A stretch of DNA of 64,000 bases from Bacteroidales bacterium (GTDB lineage Bacteria > Bacteroidota > Bacteroidia > Bacteroidales > VadinHA17), in NCBI GenBank assembly GCA_003142255.1, contig PLLO01000011.1:186001-250000 (forward strand), in the 5' to 3' direction. Position 1 is the stretch's first letter. The number at the start of each line of letters is the position of its first letter. Below are positions 54,659 to 64,000 of this stretch, piece by piece. The notes below the pieces were generated by a model, which searched no databases, was not told the DNA's origin, and worked only from the letters and a program-made list of their open reading frames with translations. A program made the translations under genes and the position numbers.

Positions 54659-54681
54659 TAACTTGAATTTAACTCAAGTTA
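54659..54681 (+). promoter_or_regulatory. 5' leader hairpin of the FAS1-SusCD operon
   Basis: Perfect 8-bp stem TAACTTGA (54659-54666) with TCAAGTTA (54674-54681), 7-nt loop, at the predicted 5' end of the message and 30 nt before the first start codon. It could stabilise the 5' end or be a control site. Confidence 0.5.
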
Positions 54682-54710
54682 TCATTAACAATCTGAGAAA
54701 TACAACAATT

Positions 54711-56924
54711 ATGAATAGAATTTTACGAATTTCTTCTGGATTTGTATTTTTGCTGCCTTTTCTAACAGGGTGTGTCAAAAAAGATTTCAAAGAGTTTTAC
54801 GCACGTCCGGATAATTTGGCTCAGCCAATTTATCAACAGTTAGTAGCCAGGAAAAACTTTACAAGTTTATTGGCTTGTATTGACAAAGCTAAATACAAGG
54901 AAATTTTAAGCAATGCCGGTTACTGGACCTTTTTTGCACCTAATGACGCTGCTTTCCAGAATTACTTAACGGCATATGGGATTAATAGTATAGCTGCTAT
55001 TGACTCTGTCACAGCAAGGAAGATTGTCACCTATTCACTGGTGTATAATGCTTTCAGAAAAGATCAGCTTCCTAATTACCAATCATCCAGTGGGGTAATC
55101 CCAAATCAGGCATTCAAGAGAAAAACTGTCTACTACGACTTTGTCCAAACCGAAAGCGGAAGTGCAAGAAAAATTGTTGCGTCAAACAGAAACGGATCCT
55201 TCGTTGCGGGCGATAACAATAACAAGAGCATTCCTTATTTTATAGATAGTTATTTAAATGCAAAGGGATTGAGTGCAACCGATTATAATTTTTTATATCC
55301 CGGTATAACTTATACTGGGTTTAATGTTGCAGATGCTACTGTCGTAAATTCAGATATTGTTGCTGAAAATGGAATAATCCATGAGATCGACAAAGTAGTG
55401 CTTCCCCTCCTGAGCATTGAACAGTATATTGCTTCTAATCCTGATTACTCTGAGTTTAATATCTTATTAAATAAAAGAGCATCATATGTTTCAAATGCGG
55501 ACCTTACCCACAGATATAAGGTTTTAACAGGTTACACAGATTCCGTTTGGGTAAAACTGTATAGTAGTACCTTAGGGTTCTCTCCAAATAATGAAAACTA
55601 TATAAATGGAGGAACGGATTCACAAATTGGCGGTTACACATTTGTAGTACCAAAAAATCAGGAAGTGAAAGATTACACCAAATATTTATTAGCAAATTTT
55701 GGTACATTTGAAGCCGCACCTCCTGAAGTATTAACTGACTTTATTAATGCCCACATGTGGACATCACAAGTGTGGCCCAGCAGGTTTAACAATTCACCAA
55801 ATTTTCAGGGTGAAGTTCCAACAATTACAACAGATAACATTGTTGATTCAAAGCAATTAAGTAATGGTATCTTTTATGGTACGAATAAGGTACAGGAAGC
55901 AAATGTTTTCAGGACCATCTATTCAAAACCATATCTTGATCCCCGCTTCATGCTTATGACAAGGGGGCTGAATGCAGAATTAAAGTATTCCATCATAAAT
56001 GCGCATGTTAAATACACGATGTTTATGATGTCTGATGTTTCAATAAATGCTGCCCATTATGGCTGGAGCTCTGAACGAAATTCCTGGTCATATTCTGTAG
56101 CACCCTTTACTACGGTAGATTATTCTACAAATGCAAGAGACCGGTTTTACAGAATCTTACAGACATCAGTTACTCAACCTACCATAGACCTTACTGATCT
56201 TTCGGGTCAGGGAATTGTGGAAATGTATAATGGCGAATACATTAAATATGACAACAATAAGATTTATGCAAGTGGGAATTTCGATGCCGGTAACTATCTT
56301 GTAAAAGACAGTTCCAAAACACTTATTAATGGAACTGTTTATTACACTCATGAAGTTGTACCTGCAGGGAAATTATCTACAGGTGGGCTTTTGACATTTT
56401 CTGAAAATCAGATTGGTTATCATATTAATGCTTTAGCAGCAGCTGATCCTGCTAATTTTGGATCTTTCAATAGTTACCTGATCAATTCTTCGATCTGGAC
56501 TGCTGCAACTCTTTCAATTATAGGAACTACTGCTGGTAGTTTCTATACCATTTTAATTCCTACCAATGCAGCCATCGTAAATGCAGTAAAACAAGGATGG
56601 CTTCCCGGAGATATAGCAACAGGTGTACCTAATTTTAAACCAACTCTTGCTTTAGACAAGGATAAGGTGGTTAGATTTTTAACTTACCACATTTTAAATA
56701 AATACACGGTTGTCCCGGATGGTGTAAAATCCGGAGCCTTTGCAACCTTGCTTGCGAATTCCAACGGTGACCCTACCTATATTACAGTTATTAATCAGCT
56801 TAATAGTATGGAGCTGAGAGATGCTTTTAATAATAGTGCAATGGTTGTCCTCTCAAAAAGCAACAACCTTTCGAACCGTACGGTAATTCATTCAATTAAT
56901 AAAGTTTTAAAATATCAATACTAA
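54711..56924 (+). CDS. FAS1 (fasciclin) domain lipoprotein, first gene of SusCD locus
   Basis: A 737-residue exported lipoprotein. The start is set at ATG 54711, giving a signal peptide with lipobox LTGC; the frame extends back to a TTG at 54651 that overlaps the promoter. A first FAS1 domain covers about 40-235 (LLACIDKAKYKEILSNAGYWTFFAPNDAAF ... NGIIHEIDKVVLPLLS, in parts); a second starts at about 240 (YSEFNILLNKRAS); a further FAS1-like part at the C-terminus has FYTILIPTNAAI and VVRFLTYHILNKYTVVPDG. FAS1 domains usually mediate adhesion or ligand binding. It precedes susC by 5 nt, in the position of a surface partner protein. Confidence 0.87.
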   Translation: MNRILRISSGFVFLLPFLTGCVKKDFKEFYARPDNLAQPIYQQLVARKNFTSLLACIDKAKYKEILSNAGYWTFFAPNDAAFQNYLTAYGINSIAAIDSVTARKIVTYSLVYNAFRKDQLPNYQSSSGVIPNQAFKRKTVYYDFVQTESGSARKIVASNRNGSFVAGDNNNKSIPYFIDSYLNAKGLSATDYNFLYPGITYTGFNVADATVVNSDIVAENGIIHEIDKVVLPLLSIEQYIASNPDYSEFNILLNKRASYVSNADLTHRYKVLTGYTDSVWVKLYSSTLGFSPNNENYINGGTDSQIGGYTFVVPKNQEVKDYTKYLLANFGTFEAAPPEVLTDFINAHMWTSQVWPSRFNNSPNFQGEVPTITTDNIVDSKQLSNGIFYGTNKVQEANVFRTIYSKPYLDPRFMLMTRGLNAELKYSIINAHVKYTMFMMSDVSINAAHYGWSSERNSWSYSVAPFTTVDYSTNARDRFYRILQTSVTQPTIDLTDLSGQGIVEMYNGEYIKYDNNKIYASGNFDAGNYLVKDSSKTLINGTVYYTHEVVPAGKLSTGGLLTFSENQIGYHINALAAADPANFGSFNSYLINSSIWTAATLSIIGTTAGSFYTILIPTNAAIVNAVKQGWLPGDIATGVPNFKPTLALDKDKVVRFLTYHILNKYTVVPDGVKSGAFATLLANSNGDPTYITVINQLNSMELRDAFNNSAMVVLSKSNNLSNRTVIHSINKVLKYQY

Positions 56925-56929
56925 AGCGT

Positions 56930-59900
56930 ATGAAATCGATTTCCACAAAACTATTCTATTGCTTCATTGCTTTGGTCATGCTTTTCAGTAGTGAACTGAA
57001 AGCACAGGAAGTAACCGGAAAGATTACCATCAGAGGGAAGGTAGTTGATAAAACTGACAATATGGCTATTCATGGCTGTTATATTATTGAACGCGATAAG
57101 GATATGCGTTATATTAACGGAGTTGCTACCGACATTAATGGTAACTATGCTATTACTATAACGAATCCTGAAAATCTCATATCTTTTTCTTGTATTGGAT
57201 ATCAAACAATAATTCAACCCATTAATGGCAGAAGTACCATTAACATTGAGCTTGGAGCTGCTTCTGTCGACTTGGAAGAGGTTGTCATTACTGGTAAAGC
57301 TACCGTAAATACTAGTAATGGAACAGGTTTAAATATTGTTACCCGTGACGTAACAACTGCTGTTTCGTCCATCCAGGTGTCAGCGGTACAGGATCTTGGT
57401 GTCAGTTCCATTGATCAGGCACTAGCAGGCCGTTTGTCCGGAGTAGATGTCGGGACTACCACCGGCGATCCCGGAGCTGGGATGTCTATCCGAATCCGGG
57501 GTACGGCTTCAATTAATGGTTCTGCCAACCCACTTATTGTTGTTGATGGGATGCCTTATGAAACTCAAATTCCTTCCGACTTCAATTTTGGAACCGCAGA
57601 TGAACTGGGTTATGCACAGTTGCTGAATATTGCACCTACAGATATCAAAGATATCACCGTTTTAAAGGATGCGGCTTCTACAGCTGTCTGGGGATCAAGA
57701 GCTGCCAATGGCGTACTGATCATTAACACTAAACGTGGTTCAATCGGGAAACCAACTATTACTTATAATGTAATAGCATCTTTATCAAAACAACCCCCTG
57801 CTATTCCGTTACTAAATGGTGATCAATATTCTACGCTAATTGCGGAAATGGTGATGAATCGGGATGGATTACCTTTGGATATTACGGCTAATAAAGAGTT
57901 TGCTTATGATCCCAACGATCCGTTTTATTATTACAATTATTCCAGAAATTCTGACTGGATAAAGGCAATTACAAAAATCGGGTATTCCCAGGACCATAAT
58001 ATTTCCGTGCAGGGTGGGGGAGAAAAAGCAGGATATTACGCTTCGGTTGGTTATCTTAATCAGACCGGAACAACTGTTGGCACAGGCATGGATCGGATAA
58101 CGGCTAAAATAAATCTGGATTATAATGTTTCAGACAGGATTCGTTTCAGAACAGACATCACTTATACACATGTTAACACTGATTTCAACTATACCGGTTC
58201 TATCAGGAGTGTAGCTTATAACAAGATGCCAAATATGAGCATTTATCAGTACGATGAATATGGTAATCTTACACCTAATTATTTTTCTCCTGCATCAAAC
58301 ATTCAGGGACAATATTCAAGTACCTTTAATCCGCTTGCAATGGCTCTGGTTGGGATTAATCATCAGTTAGGTGAAAGAATTACCCCGAAGTTCCAGCTTC
58401 AGTATGCACTGATCCCTAAATCGGTATTGACAGCTACATTTGATGTTCAGTTTGACGTTAACAATTCCAAGACGCAAACTTTCCTGCCACAATTGGCAAC
58501 TGGGAGGCCAACAAATGAAACGTCAGTTAACCGGGCAACTGACAGTGATGGGGATGGGTTTAATATTCAGACAAAAACCAATTTTATTTATCAGCCTAAA
58601 CTCAAAGAAGGTCATACTTTTCAGGCTTTGCTATCATTACAATCAAACGATACACGATCAATATCGCATAATGTGGCGACTACTAATACAGCCTCAGATA
58701 TTCTTCAGGATCCGTCAAATCCTTCGAGAACCCAAAATTCTGATTTGACTTTGTCATCAAATTCGAGCCAGTACAGGTCTGTAGGAGCTCTGCTTTCAGC
58801 TCAATATGGTCTGTTTGACCGTTACCTGATTAATGTCGGACTAAGAGCTGATGGAAATTCCAGATTTGGTCCAAATAACCGCTATGGTTTATTCCCGTCT
58901 ATATCTACACGATGGCGTGTTTCGGGCGAACCATTTATGAAAAACTTTACATTCATTGATGAACTTAGTCTTCGTGCCAGTTACGGACACAGTGGTAATG
59001 TCCCTCGCAATAACTACTCTTTCTTTAATTTTTACCAGCCCTATAATTTTTCATATGCTGGAATGTCGGGTGTCTACCCTTCCAATATGGAACTGGTGAA
59101 CCTTAAATGGGAAACCTTAATTGGCAAGAACTTAGGTTTTAACCTGGCCATTTTTAAAAGTCGTGTCCGGGTAGATGCAGAAGTTTACAAGAATACTACA
59201 AAAGATATGTTTTATCAAGGTCTGCAAATATCCTCTTTTACAGGCTTTGATAATGTTGATATGAATATAGGAACTATGGACAATATTGGCTGGGAAGTTG
59301 GGATAAACACTATACCCTATAAAGATGTGAAGTGGTCAATCGGTTTTGACTTTAACATTGCCAAAAACATTAATACCTTACGGTCGGTATCAGAATTTTA
59401 TCCTAAAACCAATGGTGTCAAAATTAACACTAATGGAGTGTATCAGACATATCTCCAGGTTGGAAACCCATTTGGATCATACTACGGATTTAGATTTCTC
59501 GGGGTTTATAAAGATGCTGATGCAACAATAGCAAGAGATGCTGAGGGTAATAAGATAATCGGGCCCAACGAACAGATTATTCAGATGCGTTTTAATTATC
59601 CGGCAACAGATTATCAGTTCAAACCCGGAGATGCAATGTACGAAGACATCAACCATGACGGTAATATTGACTATAAGGATATTGTATATCTGGGAAATGG
59701 AATACCAAAAGTTACCGGAGGATTTGGTCCGAGCATTACCTATAAAAATAATCTCAAGCTTTCAGCATTCTTCAATTATCGTTGGGGATATCAGCTGATA
59801 AACGGAACAAAAATGAATACCACCAATATGTACAATTTTAATAATCAGAGTACGGCTGTATTAAGCAGGTGGCGTAATCCGGGTGATATAACTGATATGC

Positions 59901-60208
59901 CAAGAGCTGTATATAACAGCGGATATAACTGGCTTGGATCAGATCGGTACGTAGAAGATGCTTCATTTGTAAGACTAAGGTCTGTTACACTCAGATATAA
60001 TTTCACTCCTGAGTTTTTAAAGAAGGCCAAATTTAAAACAGCAAGTTTTTATATAACTGCCGAGAACCTCTGCACATGGACAAAATATACGGGTCAGGAT
60101 CCCGATGTATCATCCAGTAGAGACAACAATCCGCTTTCGTACAATGTGGATAACTCTATGACCCCTCCGGGAAAAACAATTTTAATGGGTCTAACGGTTG
60201 GATTTTAA
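56930..60208 (+). CDS. SusC/RagA-family TonB-linked outer membrane protein
   Basis: TonB-dependent outer-membrane importer of 1092 residues. Order: signal peptide (to about SELKAQ), carboxypeptidase-regulatory-like domain (about 28-110, IRGKVVDKTDNMAIHGCYII), TonB-box-like region LEEVVITGKATVN, plug (about 140-270, DQALAGRLSGVDVGTTTGDPG, SIRIRGTASINGSANPLIVVDGMPYE in parts, DITVLKDAASTAVWGSRAANG), then a 22-strand-type barrel ending in the terminal Phe of LMGLTVGF. It pairs with the SusD gene 19 nt downstream. The substrate cannot be predicted; no glycoside hydrolase or peptidase is within the visible part of the locus. Confidence 0.96.
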   Translation: MKSISTKLFYCFIALVMLFSSELKAQEVTGKITIRGKVVDKTDNMAIHGCYIIERDKDMRYINGVATDINGNYAITITNPENLISFSCIGYQTIIQPINGRSTINIELGAASVDLEEVVITGKATVNTSNGTGLNIVTRDVTTAVSSIQVSAVQDLGVSSIDQALAGRLSGVDVGTTTGDPGAGMSIRIRGTASINGSANPLIVVDGMPYETQIPSDFNFGTADELGYAQLLNIAPTDIKDITVLKDAASTAVWGSRAANGVLIINTKRGSIGKPTITYNVIASLSKQPPAIPLLNGDQYSTLIAEMVMNRDGLPLDITANKEFAYDPNDPFYYYNYSRNSDWIKAITKIGYSQDHNISVQGGGEKAGYYASVGYLNQTGTTVGTGMDRITAKINLDYNVSDRIRFRTDITYTHVNTDFNYTGSIRSVAYNKMPNMSIYQYDEYGNLTPNYFSPASNIQGQYSSTFNPLAMALVGINHQLGERITPKFQLQYALIPKSVLTATFDVQFDVNNSKTQTFLPQLATGRPTNETSVNRATDSDGDGFNIQTKTNFIYQPKLKEGHTFQALLSLQSNDTRSISHNVATTNTASDILQDPSNPSRTQNSDLTLSSNSSQYRSVGALLSAQYGLFDRYLINVGLRADGNSRFGPNNRYGLFPSISTRWRVSGEPFMKNFTFIDELSLRASYGHSGNVPRNNYSFFNFYQPYNFSYAGMSGVYPSNMELVNLKWETLIGKNLGFNLAIFKSRVRVDAEVYKNTTKDMFYQGLQISSFTGFDNVDMNIGTMDNIGWEVGINTIPYKDVKWSIGFDFNIAKNINTLRSVSEFYPKTNGVKINTNGVYQTYLQVGNPFGSYYGFRFLGVYKDADATIARDAEGNKIIGPNEQIIQMRFNYPATDYQFKPGDAMYEDINHDGNIDYKDIVYLGNGIPKVTGGFGPSITYKNNLKLSAFFNYRWGYQLINGTKMNTTNMYNFNNQSTAVLSRWRNPGDITDMPRAVYNSGYNWLGSDRYVEDASFVRLRSVTLRYNFTPEFLKKAKFKTASFYITAENLCTWTKYTGQDPDVSSSRDNNPLSYNVDNSMTPPGKTILMGLTVGF

Positions 60209-60227
60209 TTGCAAGAAATAAAATTTT

Positions 60228-61751
60228 ATGAAGATGATTCAAAAAATAAAATATTTAACATTACTCCTAATCGCTGTAATGCTAACTACGTCCTGTGAGA
60301 AATGGCTTGATTTAAAGCCGGAGGATGGAATTATCAGACAAAACTTCTGGAAAACAAAGGAAGATGTAAAGTCTGCAGTAGTCGGATGTTATTCATCATT
60401 GTTTGCCACTACTCAAACGCTGTTTATCTGGGGTGAAATTCGTGGAGACATGTTATCACCTACGATCAAAACCACAACTGAACAGATGGATATCATAAAT
60501 GGAAATATTTTATCTTCAAACAGTATCACAAGCTGGCGTGTAATTTATAAGACTATTAACTATTGTAATACAGTCATTGATTTTGCGCCACAGGTTCTCG
60601 TTTCAGATAAAACATTTAAAGAATCAGATTTAAATAGTTATCTGGCTGAAGTTCATGCTTTGAGAGGCCTTATGTATTTTAACCTGCTCAGATCATTTGG
60701 TGAAGTACCATTACAACTAAAATCTACCTCAAGTGATGCCAACCTGGAACAACTTGAGAAAAGTTCGCAACAGGAGGTATGGGATCAGATCGTTTTAGAT
60801 TTAACCTTTGCCGAAAAGTATGCACCAACAACTTATGGGATCAGGGAACAGGATAAAGGAAGGATTACCAGGTATACAGTTAATGCCATTCAGGCCGATG
60901 TGTACCTCTGGATGGAAAAATATACCGAATGCATTGATGCCTGTAACAAAGTTATTGCTTCCGGCCAGTTTGGACTAATTGCCGGTAAAGTTCCTGGTGA
61001 TAATATTACAGATAGCATTATTAATTCTCAATGGTTTAATACTGTCTTTTATGAAGGGAATTCAAATGAAAGTATATTTGAATTCCAGTATGATAATCAG
61101 GTAATGAATCCTTTTTATTCTTTCTTTATTTCAACAAGCAGACAATTCATGGGATCGCCTCTGGTGATGGATGAGATCTACACAGTTGACCCCCTTGATG
61201 ATACTAACAAAGATATTCGTGGTGACTTTTCCTCCATAAGATCCAGTGACGGAATGATCTGGAAATTTGCAGGGACTAATAACACAAGCCCGGGAACTCC
61301 CAGAACATCAACTTCTTCGTATGCACATTGGTTTGTTTACCGCTACTCTGATATATTATTAATGAAAGCTGAGGCGCTTGCATGGTCGGGCGGCGGAGCA
61401 GAAGCGCTTGCTCTGGTAAAAGTGATTAGATCCCGCGCCAATGCACTTATTGGTACTGCAAAATCTCCCGATCCGAATTCATCAATTGAAGTTTCAGATT
61501 ATATTATGGAAGAAAGAGCACGTGAATTTGCTTTTGAGGGAAAGAGATGGTACGATATATTACGGAATGCAAAACGGAATAATTACGAACATATCCAATA
61601 TTTGCTGGATATAGTTACTAAAGCTGCTCCTGCTGACAGACAACAATCTATTCTGAATAAATACAAGGATGTCCGAAGTCATTATCTGCCTATTAATTTA
61701 TATGAATTACAGACAGATAAGAATTTAGTTCAAAACCCTTTTTACCAATAA
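60228..61751 (+). CDS. SusD/RagB-family outer membrane lipoprotein
   Basis: Surface lipoprotein that caps the SusC channel and binds its substrate. The 507 residues have a lipoprotein signal (AVMLTTSC, Cys about 22), the N-terminal SusD domain (EKWLDLKPEDGIIRQNFWKT, AEVHALRGLMYFNLLRSFGEVPL in parts), TPR-like helices, and the C-terminal RagB/SusD domain with YRYSDILLMKAEALAW and EERAREFAFEGKRWYDILR. Complete; partner of the upstream SusC. Confidence 0.96.
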   Translation: MKMIQKIKYLTLLLIAVMLTTSCEKWLDLKPEDGIIRQNFWKTKEDVKSAVVGCYSSLFATTQTLFIWGEIRGDMLSPTIKTTTEQMDIINGNILSSNSITSWRVIYKTINYCNTVIDFAPQVLVSDKTFKESDLNSYLAEVHALRGLMYFNLLRSFGEVPLQLKSTSSDANLEQLEKSSQQEVWDQIVLDLTFAEKYAPTTYGIREQDKGRITRYTVNAIQADVYLWMEKYTECIDACNKVIASGQFGLIAGKVPGDNITDSIINSQWFNTVFYEGNSNESIFEFQYDNQVMNPFYSFFISTSRQFMGSPLVMDEIYTVDPLDDTNKDIRGDFSSIRSSDGMIWKFAGTNNTSPGTPRTSTSSYAHWFVYRYSDILLMKAEALAWSGGGAEALALVKVIRSRANALIGTAKSPDPNSSIEVSDYIMEERAREFAFEGKRWYDILRNAKRNNYEHIQYLLDIVTKAAPADRQQSILNKYKDVRSHYLPINLYELQTDKNLVQNPFYQ

Positions 61752-61774
61752 ACTAACATTTTAATACCTAAAGA

Positions 61775-63478
61775 ATGAAAAGGATTTCAATAATAAAACA
61801 ACTGACCGGCATCATGATTAGTCTCATGTTGCTGATTGGATTATGGAGATGTGTAAAAGAAAAGCTTGTTTATATTACCACCACCGATGTAAACATGACT
61901 GCATATTTAGAGAAATATCCTGAACAGTTCTCTGAATTCAGAAAAATATTGGATATGACAGGATATGCAAGTTTCCTGAGTGCTTATGGCGCTTATACTT
62001 TATTTGCCCCTACCAATGATGCTATAGATGTATATTTACAGGACAAAGGTTATACGTCTGTAGATCAAGTAGATGTTGATGAACTTAAAAATCTGGTAAG
62101 ATTTCATCTGTTATCGGACACCCTCCGGTCAAACACTTTTACTGATGGAAAGTTACCTTCTCTTACAATGTTCGGGCAATACCTTATAACAGGTACCCGA
62201 AACATTGACGGAATAACTAAAGTTGTTGTTAACAGACAGGCAAATATTATTCAAAGTGATATTATGGTGGGCAATGGAATTATTCACGTAATTGACCATG
62301 TATTGCAACCTGCAAAGTTCAGCGTGGCACAGCTTGTTGAAAACAATCCAAAATATTCTATTTTTACTCAGGCATTAAAAGAAACCGGATTTTACGATAC
62401 ATTAAATGTACTACCGGCTAATAATCCGGATGCAAGGAGGAAATTTCTTACAGTTTTAGCTGAATCTGACTCTGTATTAAATGTAGCAGGATTCAATAAC
62501 TATGCAGATTTAAAGGCAAAATACTGTAATACAGGCGATCCCAAAAACGGATTAGATAGTTTACACTTATTCGTGGCTTATCATGTTCTTTATGATGCGA
62601 AGTATCTTGCCGATATTGCCACTTCGCAGTCGCAAACCACTCTTGCTCCGCTTGAAATCGTTTCATCTACTCTGACGGGAACAACCATATTAATTAATGA
62701 TGTTATTTTTCTTGGAGTTCATGAACCGGGAGCCCAAATTGACAGAGCTGCAAGTGATAATTCTGCCACAAACGGAGTCGTAAATAGTGTACTGCAACAT
62801 TACACTCTGAAAATCCGGAAACCGGTGCGTGTGGATTGGGATGTTGCCGATCAACCTGAAATTCGAAAGTTGACTTCCATATTCCGTAAATCAACAACTA
62901 CTGTGTCCTGGACAAAAACGGGGGGTGATCCATTTCAGGATATTGACTGGCAGGATGGCGCAATGGCTTTCGGCCCGACATATTCATGGAGCCTGGCAAG
63001 TACAATTACCAGATATATGCTATACGGTGATATGTTAATGCTTCCTATTGGTGGGCCTAACCGCGTCCTTTGGTATGAATTCAGAACTCCATTGATTGTC
63101 AGGGGAAAATACAAGGTCTGGGCTGGTTACAGACAGCAAAAGAACTCGGGTAGTACAACAAGTGTAAATCAGTTTTCAGTTGATGGTGTTACCTTGCCAA
63201 GGTTGCTTGAATTTACTGTTGCCCGACCAGTGGGAACAGATGCTGAACTTGAGGCTCAGGGATGGAAACAATATTCTGAAAATTCCGACCCTATCATTGG
63301 AGCGCGATTACTGGGGGTTATAGATATTAAAACTACTGACCGCCATATCCTGAGAATCCAAAACATTAGCGGAACTCAGAATCAAAACAATTTAGATATT
63401 ATTCAATTTATTCCGATTAATGATGATCAGGTGTATCCACGGTTTAAGCCAGATGGTACCCTGATACCAAAACCTTAA
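61775..63478 (+). CDS. FAS1 domain lipoprotein with C-terminal beta domain
   Basis: A 567-residue exported protein, probably a lipoprotein (LLIGLWRC, Cys about 26). Two FAS1 domains: about 35-185 (FRKILDMTGYASFLSAYGAYTLFAPTNDAI in parts ... NGIIHVIDHVLQPA) and about 186-350 (PKYSIFTQALKETGFYDTL ... NGVVNSVLQHYTLKI). The last 215 residues are a different, beta-rich domain (DWDVADQPEIRKL, YEFRTPLIVRGKYKVWAGYR, DRHILRIQNISG) resembling a ligand-binding sandwich; I cannot name it with confidence. It follows the SusD gene by 23 nt. Confidence 0.87.
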   Translation: MKRISIIKQLTGIMISLMLLIGLWRCVKEKLVYITTTDVNMTAYLEKYPEQFSEFRKILDMTGYASFLSAYGAYTLFAPTNDAIDVYLQDKGYTSVDQVDVDELKNLVRFHLLSDTLRSNTFTDGKLPSLTMFGQYLITGTRNIDGITKVVVNRQANIIQSDIMVGNGIIHVIDHVLQPAKFSVAQLVENNPKYSIFTQALKETGFYDTLNVLPANNPDARRKFLTVLAESDSVLNVAGFNNYADLKAKYCNTGDPKNGLDSLHLFVAYHVLYDAKYLADIATSQSQTTLAPLEIVSSTLTGTTILINDVIFLGVHEPGAQIDRAASDNSATNGVVNSVLQHYTLKIRKPVRVDWDVADQPEIRKLTSIFRKSTTTVSWTKTGGDPFQDIDWQDGAMAFGPTYSWSLASTITRYMLYGDMLMLPIGGPNRVLWYEFRTPLIVRGKYKVWAGYRQQKNSGSTTSVNQFSVDGVTLPRLLEFTVARPVGTDAELEAQGWKQYSENSDPIIGARLLGVIDIKTTDRHILRIQNISGTQNQNNLDIIQFIPINDDQVYPRFKPDGTLIPKP

Positions 63479-63560
63479 TAATTTAAGAAATTGCTCTCCT
63501 GCATTGTATATGTATTGCAGGAGAGAATTAACAAAGTATTAATAATTAAGAAGTAGAAAA

Positions 63561-64000
63561 ATGATCACATTTAAAAAACAGTATTTCGTCTTCCTGTCTT
63601 TATTCATAGTTTTATTTTTCTCAGGTTGTAAAGATAAATGGGAAGATCATAATAAAATCCAGGATCCCGTTCTGGCGGATAATTTGCTTTTGGCAATACA
63701 GAATAACCCGGATCTTAGCACATTTGCAGAATATCTGAAGGAAACAGGATATGATGAGGTGATAGCCTCTTCAAAAACATTTACAATATGGGCTCCAACA
63801 AACCTTGCATTGGAAAATCTGGACCAGGCCATCGTAAATGATGCTGATTTATTGAAGCAATTTGTTGCCAATCATATTTCTAACCAGACTTACCTTACCA
63901 GAAGTGCTAATTCTGTGCTTACGATAAGGACCTTAAATGGCAAAAACATATTGTTTACCAAAACTAATTTTGAAGAAGCAAATATTACAGTAGCTGACCA
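63561..64000 (+). CDS. FAS1 domain lipoprotein, 5' part (runs off the window end)
   Basis: The frame starts at ATG 63561 and is open to the last base: 146 complete codons. Lipoprotein signal with lipobox LFFSGC (Cys about 23). A FAS1 domain begins at about residue 42: LLLAIQNNPDLSTFAEYLKETGYDEV, TFTIWAPTNLALENL and LKQFVANHISNQTYLT. This is the third FAS1 protein of the locus, 82 nt after the second. The 3' end is unknown. Confidence 0.88.
   Translation, partial: MITFKKQYFVFLSLFIVLFFSGCKDKWEDHNKIQDPVLADNLLLAIQNNPDLSTFAEYLKETGYDEVIASSKTFTIWAPTNLALENLDQAIVNDADLLKQFVANHISNQTYLTRSANSVLTIRTLNGKNILFTKTNFEEANITVAD

Overview
The window is chromosomal DNA of a Bacteroidota bacterium, most likely order Bacteroidales or a relative. 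The reasons are: a long S10-spc-alpha ribosomal operon with secY-map-infA-rpmJ inside it; almost no Shine-Dalgarno sequences; promoters of the form TTTG...TAnnTTTG; the ssb-gldE-gldD-phosphopantetheinyl transferase cluster; type IX secretion (T9SS) sorting domains; a SusC/SusD pair; and heptaprenylglyceryl-phosphate synthase. No tRNA, rRNA, CRISPR array, transposase or phage gene was seen.

Layout. (1) 1-12585: ribosomal protein operon from the 3' part of rplB to rplQ, with secY, map, infA and rpoA, closed by an intrinsic terminator. (2) 12624-13901: eno. (3) 13950-14650: a gene-free, GC-rich stretch that looks like an independently transcribed structured RNA of about 510 nt (promoter, many UUCG/GNRA hairpins, terminator), followed by a REP-like dyad. 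(4) 14686-23768: UbiD-type decarboxylase, SpoIIE-type phosphatase convergent with an atypical hybrid histidine kinase, two unknown secreted proteins, a DUF4870-like protein, PPK2, a repeat patch and hisS. (5) 23794-25268: an ECF sigma operon on the minus strand. (6) 25414-30009: ychF, a T9SS-secreted M14 peptidase and an alkaline-phosphatase-like protein with altered metal ligands. (7) 30017-33893: minus-strand cluster of heptaprenylglyceryl-phosphate synthase, phosphopantetheinyl transferase, gldD, gldE and ssb, divergent from HU, a 29-residue basic ribosomal-type protein and rng. (8) 36365-41555: DsbD, a second ECF sigma triad and a DMT exporter. (9) 41767-46662: a small T9SS protein, then a BlaI-type repressor with an M56 sensor protease whose outer part is a FISUMP domain plus an M23 peptidoglycan hydrolase, then an M19 dipeptidase. 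(10) 46733-54320: minus-strand VOC, SDR and acyltransferase genes, then S4/pth/rplY/prs/engB/MORN lipoprotein. (11) 54711-64000: an outer-membrane uptake locus: FAS1 lipoprotein, SusC, SusD, FAS1 lipoprotein, and a third FAS1 lipoprotein cut by the window end.

Most of the window is housekeeping (translation, export, replication, envelope biogenesis). The parts that stand out are the unassigned structured RNA downstream of eno, the BlaI/M56-FISUMP-M23 signalling pair with an operator lying on its promoter, and the FAS1-rich SusCD locus, which has no carbohydrate-active enzyme in view.
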